DNA of 11,953 bases, from positions 1 through 11,953 of the forward strand of contig CAIVXW010000291.1 of assembly GCA_903910005.1 (NCBI GenBank). Direction: 5' to 3'. Each line of letters starts with the position of its first letter. The first letter of the stretch is position 1. This DNA comes from an uncultured Methylococcaceae bacterium (GTDB taxonomy: Bacteria > Pseudomonadota > Gammaproteobacteria > Methylococcales > Methylococcaceae). Made by a program: the position numbers and the translations under genes. Shown piece after piece: positions 6,965-11,953 of the stretch. Under the pieces are notes generated by a model. That model was not told the origin of the DNA. It saw only the letters and a program-made list of their open reading frames with translations, and searched no databases.

Positions 6965-8098
6965 ATGAACCAACATTATATCGGTCTGATGTCAGGAACC
7001 AGTCTGGACGGCATCGACGCCGCCCTGGTCTGGTTCGATCATCAGGAGAATGGCGACAGGCCCGTCATCGTGGCGGTCAGGTATCAACCGTATACGGCAA
7101 CCCTGAGGGAACGACTCAGAGCCGTGTGTTTCACCGATACGATCAATCTGGTGGAGTACGGTCAACTGGACTGCCTCGTGGGGCAGCTTTTTGCCGAGAC
7201 AGCCAACGACCTGATTGAAGCCGCCGGTATCGACCGTCAGCATATTCGGGCCATCGGCAGTCATGGCCAGACGGTTTACCATCATCCCCATGGTCAGCAC
7301 CCCTTCACCTTGCAAATCGGCGATCCCAACCGCATTGCCGAGCATACCGGACTCACTACAGTGGCTGATTTCAGGCGGCGTGACATGGCGGCAGGCGGGC
7401 AGGGGGCACCGCTGACGCCAGCATTTCACCGGGCAGTATTCGGCTCCCTGCTGGAAAATCGGGTTGTGGTGAACGTCGGTGGCATTGCCAACCTGACTTG
7501 CCTGTCGGCGGGTTCGGATTCAGGTAGTGCCGGATTTGATTCAGGACCCGGTAACACCCTGCTGGATGCCTGGGCACGCCAGCATCTGGGTCAGGCGTAT
7601 GACCCGGGCGGCGAATGGGGTGACTCGGGCCAGGTCGTGGAGAGCCTGGTCAGCCAATTGTTGGCGGATCCCTACTTTGCAAGGCCGATCCCGCGCAGTA
7701 CCGGACAGGAGTATTTCTCGATGGGCTGGTTACAAAATCACCTGACAGGGCATGATCTACCTGCGGTTGATGTACAGGCCAGCCTGCTCGAACTGACCGT
7801 CCGCAGTATCTCCGAAGCCATTCATCGCTTCCAGCCGGACACCCGGGAGGTATTGCTCTGTGGCGGGGGCGTGCATAACCGTGCCCTGGTACGGCGTATC
7901 CGCGAACGAATGCCCTGTCCGGTGGTGACCACCGCCTGCTACGGGGTAGGGCCAGACTGGGTGGAGGCCGTCGCCTTCGCCTGGCTGGCCCGACAAACCC
8001 TGGCCGGATTACCCGGCAATTTGCCGTCGGTCACGGGAGCCTGTCATCCGGTCGTACTGGGTAGCATCCATGCCCCCGGAACGTCCTTCAGACACTGA
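6965..8098 (+). CDS. anmK: Anhydro-N-acetylmuramic acid kinase AnmK
   Basis: AnmK opens and phosphorylates 1,6-anhydro-N-acetylmuramic acid with ATP to give MurNAc-6-phosphate, a cytoplasmic step of peptidoglycan recycling. The 377-aa protein (E. coli 369) begins with the diagnostic GLMSGTSLDGID (residues 7–18, phosphate loop). It then has IGSHGQT (97–103), DFRRRDMAAGGQGAPL (135–150), VNVGGIANLT (169–178), FDSGPGN (191–197) and LLCGGGVHN (297–305). Asp192 in FDSGPGN sits where the family has its catalytic Asp. The family key residues appear intact. No Shine-Dalgarno is evident before the ATG, but the start matches the family N-terminus. The gene is divergent from the TPR gene, and its last 11 bp overlap the end of convergent erpA. 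Confidence 0.96.
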   Translation: MNQHYIGLMSGTSLDGIDAALVWFDHQENGDRPVIVAVRYQPYTATLRERLRAVCFTDTINLVEYGQLDCLVGQLFAETANDLIEAAGIDRQHIRAIGSHGQTVYHHPHGQHPFTLQIGDPNRIAEHTGLTTVADFRRRDMAAGGQGAPLTPAFHRAVFGSLLENRVVVNVGGIANLTCLSAGSDSGSAGFDSGPGNTLLDAWARQHLGQAYDPGGEWGDSGQVVESLVSQLLADPYFARPIPRSTGQEYFSMGWLQNHLTGHDLPAVDVQASLLELTVRSISEAIHRFQPDTREVLLCGGGVHNRALVRRIRERMPCPVVTTACYGVGPDWVEAVAFAWLARQTLAGLPGNLPSVTGACHPVVLGSIHAPGTSFRH

Positions 8099-8423
8099 AT
8101 GACGATCCGCAACCGCAGGTGGTGGTTGCGTTGGGATTGCGTATGACGAACTGGGAACCGGACAGATCATCCTTGTAGTCGATTTCGGCTCCGGTCAGGT
8201 ACTGGATGCTCATGGCATCAATCAACACCGTAACGCCGTTTTTTTCGACCAGGGTGTCGTCTTCGTGGGGTGTTTCATCGAAGGTAAATCCATACTGGAA
8301 GCCTGAACACCCACCGCCGGTGACATACACCCGCAGTTTGAGGTCGCTGTTGCCTTCCTCTGCAATCAGTGCGCTAACCTTGCTGGCAGCATTATCGGTA
8401 AACAGAATCGGGGTTTCGTTCAT
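8088..8423 (-). CDS. erpA: Iron–sulfur cluster insertion protein ErpA
   Basis: ErpA is an A-type Fe–S carrier that hands clusters to apo-proteins, in E. coli including IspG/IspH of isoprenoid synthesis. The 111-aa protein (E. coli 114) has the three conserved cluster ligands: Cys39 in TGGGCSGFQYGF, and Cys103 and Cys105 in the C-terminal TTCGCGSSF. The stretch IDAMSIQYLTGAEIDY and the ending SSFSV are typical of ErpA rather than IscA. AAAGG lies about 9 nt before the ATG. It converges on anmK with an 11-bp overlap of coding ends. A 389-bp hairpin-rich gap lies upstream, which is long for such a small gene and may hold regulatory RNA. Confidence 0.95.
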   Translation of the reverse strand: MNETPILFTDNAASKVSALIAEEGNSDLKLRVYVTGGGCSGFQYGFTFDETPHEDDTLVEKNGVTVLIDAMSIQYLTGAEIDYKDDLSGSQFVIRNPNATTTCGCGSSFSV

Positions 8424-8589
8424 GGTGGTTGACCTTTGGAAGGTTCATGGAGGAAGATCCGGGCAACCCTCGGTGATTACCCGGATCGGCAGACTGGATT
8501 GGGTGGCATCCTGCCGCCCGGGCTGATCGGCCCTGGAAGGCCGTCGACCCTGTTGCGGTTGACGGGTGCAGGACACCCGTCGGCCTCAA

Positions 8590-8673
8590 CCGGAACCCCG
8601 GAGAACCGGGTTCGCAACGTATATCCCGCAGGCAGACAGTGAAATGTTCACCTGTGTCCTGTCGGGGTTCCGG
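8590..8673. repeat. 11-bp perfect inverted repeat with a competing inner stem
   Basis: CCGGAACCCCG (8590–8600) is exactly complementary to CGGGGTTCCGG (8663–8673), 62 nt apart. The same left arm can instead pair locally: 8593–8601 with 8606–8613 across a 4-nt loop, with one bulged base. The two pairings exclude each other. Between the arms lies another stem, ACAGTGAA (8636–8643) with TTCA and CTGT (8647–8650, 8652–8655). Confidence 0.6.
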
Positions 8674-8751
8674 GCACCCTCAATCCCGTAAGGGCAGCCC
8701 ATCGGAACGGACTTTTGATCCGGCCTTTCCTTGAGCTTGACTGCAATCAGT

Positions 8752-8778
8752 AAACCACGATCCGAGACAGTGGTTTTT
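8752..8778. repeat. Inverted repeat after the RlpA-like gene, possible weak terminator
   Basis: AAACCAC (8752–8758) pairs perfectly with GTGGTTT (8770–8776) across an 11-nt loop, about 35 bp past the RlpA-like stop. On the plus strand it is followed by TTTTTC, but no plus-strand gene is nearby upstream. On the minus strand, where termination would be useful, only GGTTTA follows. Its A/T-rich ends fit a bidirectional terminator; the stem is weak. Confidence 0.35.
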
Positions 8779-8812
8779 CGGTTACAGTCGTTCGGCTGGG
8801 AATGGCTGGTTT

Positions 8813-9223
8813 CTAACCGTCCTCTCCCGTGGGTTTTATGATTTCATACGTCACTCTGGCAAGGCCAGAACGCAGAAAACCCAACTCCTCGGCGGCTCGT
8901 CGCGACAGATCCAGGGCCGGTCCGCTACGGGATCGGCACCGGTCGTTGACACGAACCTCGATGCTTCGGTTATTGCTGACATTGGTAACACGCAAACGTG
9001 TACCGAAAGGCAGGGTGCGATGCATTGCGGTAAAACCGCGCTGATCAAATCGCTCCCCATTTGCCGTACGTCGACCCTGAAAGCGGTCGCTGTAGTAGGA
9101 TGCAAGTCCGGAATGAACTCGCAGGGTACTACGGTGGGCAGCCGTTTTGGCGTGACCCAACGTACAGGAAGATGCCAAGTAGATCGACAGTATTGAGTTG
9201 ACAATCAGTCGTTTCCCGTGCAT
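8813..9223 (-). CDS. Small RlpA-like double-psi beta-barrel protein, exported
   Basis: This 136-aa protein has an N-terminal export signal (basic MHGKR, hydrophobic LIVNSILSIYLASS, possible signal-peptidase I site after GHA at residue 25). Cys20 in LASSC could be a lipobox, but Ala at -3 makes this a poor one. Residues 38–130 match the double-psi beta-barrel of RlpA: GLASYYSDRFQGRRTANGERFD, TAMHRTLPFGTRLRVTN (65–81), VNDR (92–95) and ALDLSRRAAEELG (103–115). RlpA proteins cleave naked glycan strands of peptidoglycan or act at the septum. The C-terminal SPOR domain of E. coli RlpA is absent, and the usual GPF after VNDR is replaced by CRSR. The start is well supported: GGAGGTGA with GGAGG 6 nt before the ATG. 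It is transcribed away from yoaA and has its own promoter. Confidence 0.87.
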   Translation of the reverse strand: MHGKRLIVNSILSIYLASSCTLGHAKTAAHRSTLRVHSGLASYYSDRFQGRRTANGERFDQRGFTAMHRTLPFGTRLRVTNVSNNRSIEVRVNDRCRSRSGPALDLSRRAAEELGFLRSGLARVTYEIIKPTGEDG

Positions 9224-9266
9224 CCGTCACCTCCGTTCGGGTTGTTAGTGAACGTTGCGAACGGCC

Positions 9267-9294
9267 ATAATAAACCAAAATGTCAAAATGACAA
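9267..9294 (-). promoter_or_regulatory. Sigma70-like promoter of the RlpA-like gene with palindromic operator
   Basis: On the minus strand TTGTCA (9294–9289, 5 of 6 to the -35) and TATTAT (9272–9267, 5 of 6 to the -10) lie 16 nt apart. The leader would be about 38 nt. A perfect palindrome, TGTCA-N3-TGACA (9281–9293), covers the -35 and the spacer and is a plausible repressor site. The regulator is unknown. No comparable promoter for yoaA is seen on the plus strand of this 168-bp divergent gap. Confidence 0.5.
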
Positions 9295-9391
9295 ACCATT
9301 GAGAAGTAACTGGAATAATGTTTCTGATACTACATGACTCCCGGTACGGCTTGCGCTCCGTGACGGATTGCCGCGTTGACCGGGGTTACAG

Positions 9392-11320
9392 ATGAGTCGA
9401 CTGGTCACAACACTGGGACCGCAGGGTCTGTTTGCCAGCCGGTTGCCCGGCTTTCAGGCCCGTCCGGTACAGGTGGACATGGCTCTGGCAGTAGAGCGTG
9501 CCATTGAGGGTCAAGCCGCGCTGATTGCCGAGGCCGGCACCGGCACCGGCAAGACCTTCGCCTATCTGGTGCCCGCCGTTCTGGCCGGGCACAAAACCCT
9601 TGTCTCCACCGCTACCCGTACCCTGCAGGATCAACTATTCCAGAAGGATCTACCCCTGGTGCGTCAGACGCTCGGCGTTTCGTTTGAGGCAGCCCTGCTC
9701 AAGGGGCGCAGCAATTATCTGTGTCTGTACCGGCTTGAAAATACCCTGGGGTTTCAGGGACAGCACGGCCATCGCGAGGCGGTTGCCCTTGAAGCCCTGC
9801 TGCGCTGGAGCCGGAATACCCGCACCGGGGAAATTTCCGAGGCCGTCAATGTGCCCGAATCCTCACCGCTCTGGCCTGCCGTTACCTCTACCCTGGACAA
9901 TTGTCTTGGCCAGGAATGCCCGTTTTATGAGCAATGCTTTTTGATCAAGGCTCGCCGGGCGGCCCTGGCGGCTGATATTGTGGTCATCAATCACCATTTA
10001 CTGTGGGCTGACTGGTCACTGAAACGAACCGGGTTCGCTGAATTGCTGCCGGATACCCGGATCATCATAGTGGACGAAGCCCATCAGTTCATGGAATCGG
10101 CGACCCAGTTTCTGGGTTTAAGCCTGTCATCCCATCAGTTGAATGAACTTTGTCACGACACCGTTCTGGAGGCCTTGAAAGATGCCCGCGAAGAGCGGCA
10201 GTTGCCCCGTTGTGCCGAACAACTGGAACACGAGGTGGCCGATCTGCGTCTGGCTCTGGGTCAGGAGACGACCCGACGCGATACCTGGAGCCGAATCGAA
10301 GCCGATGCCTCGGTGCAAACCGCACTGGCCCGCCTGCAGACCCGGCTCGGCGAACTGCAGGAACGGCTTAAACCGCTATCCGCCCAGGGCAAGGGGCTGG
10401 AGTCCTGCGGCAAACGGTGTGGTGAGTTGCAGGAACAACTATCGGCCTTTCTGGCAACGGAAGACGGTGCCACGGTACGCTGGTTTGAAACCCACCGGCG
10501 CGGGTTCAGCCTCAATCGGACGCCGCTGGAAGTCGCCCGCGAATTTGCCGAATTTCGCCAGCAAAGTAACGCAGCCTGGATTTTCACGTCAGCCACCCTG
10601 ACGGCCGGTGGTGGATTTGATCATTTTGTACGTCAGTTCGGTCTGGCTGACGCTGAATGCCGGAGCTGGGACAGCCCGTTCGATTACCGAACCCAATGCC
10701 TGCTCTACCTGCCGCAGCAGATGCCGGAGCCGTCATCGCCCCACTTTATCCAGACCCTGATCGAACGCTCGATTCCGGTGCTTAAAGCCAGCCGGGGACG
10801 GGCCTTCCTGTTATTCACATCCCATCAGGCACTGAATGAGGCGGCCCGACTGTTGTCCGGACAATTGGAATACCCCCTGTTCATTCAGGGTAGCCAACCC
10901 AAGGGCATATTGCTGGAACTGTTCCGCAAATCACGTCATGGCATCCTGCTGGGCACCTCGTCTTTCTGGGAAGGGGTGGATGTCAAGGGACCAACCCTGT
11001 CCTGCGTCATTATCGACAAACTCCCGTTTGCCTCGCCCGGTGATCCGGTACTGAGTGCCCGCCTGGAGGCTCTGAAGCGTGATGGTCAGAATCCGTTCAT
11101 GACCTGGCAGATACCCCTCGCCATCATTACCCTGAAACAAGGCGTTGGCCGGCTGATTCGTGATGTCGGTGATCGCGGAGTATTGATGCTGGGTGATCCC
11201 CGTATCGTCAGCAAACGCTACGGGGATTTGTTCCTGGACAGCCTGCCCGCAATGCCAATCCGCCGCGACATCAGCGACGTTGAGCATTTTTTTGCCGGAG
11301 AAGCCGACTCACCCGGCTGA
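9392..11320 (+). CDS. yoaA: Fe–S-containing ATP-dependent DNA helicase YoaA (DinG/XPD family)
   Basis: This is a superfamily 2, XPD/DinG-like 5'-3' DNA helicase of 642 aa (E. coli YoaA 636, DinG 716). In E. coli YoaA binds the HolC (chi) subunit of DNA polymerase III and helps repair of stalled forks. Motif I is AGTGTGKT (48–55), motif II the DEAH box (228–231) and motif VI QGVGRLIR (583–590). Four cysteines, C111 in NYLCLY and C171, C176 and C182 in NCLGQECPFYEQC, are placed as the 4Fe-4S ligands of the family. The region 240–370 is charged and helical, like the Arch domain. Length and the short N-terminus favour YoaA over DinG. An in-frame stop 13 nt upstream makes this ATG the first possible; the ribosome site is weak. 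Divergent from the RlpA-like gene. Confidence 0.93.
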   Translation: MSRLVTTLGPQGLFASRLPGFQARPVQVDMALAVERAIEGQAALIAEAGTGTGKTFAYLVPAVLAGHKTLVSTATRTLQDQLFQKDLPLVRQTLGVSFEAALLKGRSNYLCLYRLENTLGFQGQHGHREAVALEALLRWSRNTRTGEISEAVNVPESSPLWPAVTSTLDNCLGQECPFYEQCFLIKARRAALAADIVVINHHLLWADWSLKRTGFAELLPDTRIIIVDEAHQFMESATQFLGLSLSSHQLNELCHDTVLEALKDAREERQLPRCAEQLEHEVADLRLALGQETTRRDTWSRIEADASVQTALARLQTRLGELQERLKPLSAQGKGLESCGKRCGELQEQLSAFLATEDGATVRWFETHRRGFSLNRTPLEVAREFAEFRQQSNAAWIFTSATLTAGGGFDHFVRQFGLADAECRSWDSPFDYRTQCLLYLPQQMPEPSSPHFIQTLIERSIPVLKASRGRAFLLFTSHQALNEAARLLSGQLEYPLFIQGSQPKGILLELFRKSRHGILLGTSSFWEGVDVKGPTLSCVIIDKLPFASPGDPVLSARLEALKRDGQNPFMTWQIPLAIITLKQGVGRLIRDVGDRGVLMLGDPRIVSKRYGDLFLDSLPAMPIRRDISDVEHFFAGEADSPG

Positions 11321-11340
11321 ATACTCAGCCACTGCCCTGG

Positions 11341-11375
11341 CCGGTCGGGTCAGGCCATAACCATCACCCGACCGG
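11341..11375. terminator. Perfect 10-bp inverted repeat between convergent genes
   Basis: CCGGTCGGGT (11341–11350) pairs exactly with ACCCGACCGG (11366–11375) over a 15-nt loop, 20 bp after the yoaA stop and 10 bp after the end of the convergent coiled-coil gene. On the plus strand a T4 run follows 7 nt after the stem, and on the minus strand there is no T-run. A terminator or transcript-end stabiliser for the convergent pair fits its place, but it is not a textbook intrinsic terminator. Confidence 0.5.
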
Positions 11376-11385
11376 AGGGGGATTT

Positions 11386-11646
11386 TCAGAGTTTCTCCCT
11401 GATCCTTTCGTAGGCCGTTTTGATTTCCTCTCCCAGTGTCTTGACACCCGTCCAGACATCCTCCGTTGCATCGCGGGCTTCACTGGTCAGTTCATCCAGA
11501 CGGATTTTGAATTCATCCAGCTTTTTTTCTGCCTTCTCCCATTCATCACGGGCTTCCAGTTTGGCCAGTCCGGCCTGTACCAGCAATTCGTCCCGCTGTT
11601 GCTCCAGTCCTTCGCGAAATTTTTCCAGATCACCTTTGATGTTCAT
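11386..11646 (-). CDS. Small charged coiled-coil protein, unknown function
   Basis: This 86-aa protein of no recognised family is almost wholly helical: Lys, Glu, Asp and Arg alternate with Leu, Ala, Ile and Val in heptad-like spacing (FREGLEQQRDELLVQAGLA, then WEKAEKKLDEFKIRLDELT). It has no Cys and no Pro, no signal peptide and no membrane segment. Such short, acidic-basic coiled coils are common stress-related or apolipoprotein-like bacterial proteins, but nothing here fixes a role. AGGAG lies 9 nt before the ATG, so the start is well supported. It converges on yoaA across the 10-bp inverted repeat, and two hairpins lie in its upstream region. Confidence 0.75.
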   Translation of the reverse strand: MNIKGDLEKFREGLEQQRDELLVQAGLAKLEARDEWEKAEKKLDEFKIRLDELTSEARDATEDVWTGVKTLGEEIKTAYERIREKL

Positions 11647-11877
11647 TGTTGAATTCTCCTCTTGTATGGGGGGATGGAATAATGATGACCCGGCAGGTCA
11701 TCGCGCCCGAATCATCTCACAGTCGGGCGGGCTAAAACAGGCGTAGATTGCGCTAACGCAACCGTATTGCGTTTCATGTTGCAAGCGGTTGTTTCGCTGG
11801 AGCATCGCAATGAAACAGCCGGGCCGGTTTTAACGTCAGTCCAGGTTAATGACAGGATGAATGGTCAGTGGTACATA
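11647..11877. other. Non-coding gap upstream of the coiled-coil gene, hairpin-rich
   Basis: I see no gene here. It holds GATGACC/GGTCATC (11684–11690 with 11696–11702, 5-nt loop) and CGCCCGA/TCGGGCG (11704–11710 with 11723–11729, 12-nt loop) back to back, then TTGCG/CGCAA around 11747–11760. GTTTCAT and ATGAAAC recur as an inverted pair between about 11769 and 11815. On the minus strand the first two hairpins would lie in the leader of the coiled-coil gene or end an upstream transcript. No clear promoter was found. Confidence 0.45.
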
Positions 11878-11953
11878 CACCGCTCGCCGCTCGCCACTCC
11901 CCACTTCCCACTCCCCATTCGCCACTCCCCACTCCCCACTCCCCATTCGCCAC
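11878..11953. repeat. Degenerate 7-bp tandem repeat array, runs off the window
   Basis: The last 76 bases read as consecutive heptamers of consensus YNCCRYT, for example CGCCACT, CCCCACT, TCCCACT and CCCCATT: ten full units and one cut by the edge. A 28-bp higher-order period is visible, four heptamers ending in CCCCATT followed by a near copy with one base changed. No open frame uses it on either strand. Heptanucleotide arrays of this kind are known as short tandem repeats in cyanobacteria and other bacteria, and their role is unclear. Confidence 0.85.

Larger units (their letters stand above)
8424..8812 (-). promoter_or_regulatory. Hairpin-rich gap upstream of erpA
   Basis: The 389 bp between the RlpA-like stop and the erpA start hold no convincing gene but many inverted repeats. 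They are GATCCGGG/CCCGGATC (8456–8463 with 8480–8487), GGGTGGCA/TGCCGCCC (8501–8508 with 8512–8519, one wobble), CGGCC/GGCCG (8528–8532 with 8539–8543) and GACGGGTG/CACCCGTC (8561–8568 with 8574–8581). An outer GTTGC/GCAAC (8552–8556 with 8614–8618) encloses a two-hairpin branch. There is also an 11-bp pair at 8590–8600 with 8663–8673. On the minus strand this would be erpA leader RNA if the promoter lies beyond 8620; TATACG (8623–8618) is only a weak -10. Whether it is a cis-regulatory RNA or an accumulated palindromic repeat cannot be told from one sequence. Confidence 0.5.

Noticed and set aside
8392..8448. A short out-of-frame ORF (18 codons) overlapping the erpA start
   Set aside because: It has no ribosome-binding site and no support beyond an ATG.
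8736..8756. Possible IscR-type site between the RlpA-like gene and erpA
   Set aside because: Only a 4-bp ACTG/CAGT inverted pair is present; the match to known IscR motifs is too weak.
9281..9286. Exact TTGACA on the minus strand as -35 of the RlpA-like gene
   Set aside because: It lies only about 8 bp from the TATTAT box; the neighbouring TTGTCA has the right 16-nt spacing.
9392..11320. Helicase as DinG
   Set aside because: Length (642 aa) and the short N-terminus fit YoaA better; DinG is usually above 700 aa.
11878..11953. CRISPR array
   Set aside because: The units are 7 bp and contiguous, with no spacers and no cas genes nearby.

Overview
The window is a chromosomal segment, moderately GC-rich, from a gammaproteobacterium. 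The proteins (CysQ, AnmK, ErpA, YoaA, Lgt) and the anmK–erpA neighbourhood fit a Chromatiales-like or sulfur-oxidising lineage better than an enteric, but the sequence does not fix genus or species. I see no rRNA, tRNA, transposase or CRISPR array.

Left part (1–6812), all on the minus strand, read from right to left. A large TPR-type protein (813 aa) is followed by a compact Hsp70 cluster: a J-like protein with no HPD motif, a GrpE-like exchange factor, a DnaK-like Hsp70 (587 aa) and a small zinc-ribbon protein. CysQ and the start of lgt, which runs off the left edge, come next. From the J-like gene to cysQ the junctions are very tight (4-nt gap, 4-nt overlap, 3-nt gap, 26-nt overlap), so these genes are almost certainly cotranscribed. 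A 72-nt spacer with two hairpins separates the TPR gene from the J-like gene. This self-contained second Hsp70 machine, with its own cochaperones and a putative TPR adaptor, is the most interesting content of the window.

Middle (6813–9223). A divergent promoter region separates the TPR gene from anmK (plus strand, peptidoglycan recycling). anmK converges on erpA (Fe–S cluster insertion) with an 11-bp overlap of the coding ends. A 389-bp gap upstream of erpA is packed with inverted repeats. It includes two mutually exclusive pairings that look like a structured leader RNA. A small secreted RlpA-like double-psi beta-barrel protein follows on the minus strand, with a good sigma70-like promoter and a palindrome over its -35.

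Right part (9224–11953). The Fe–S helicase gene yoaA (plus strand) is followed by a perfect 10-bp inverted repeat and a small charged coiled-coil gene on the minus strand. The last 307 bp hold hairpins and then a degenerate 7-bp tandem array that runs off the right edge.
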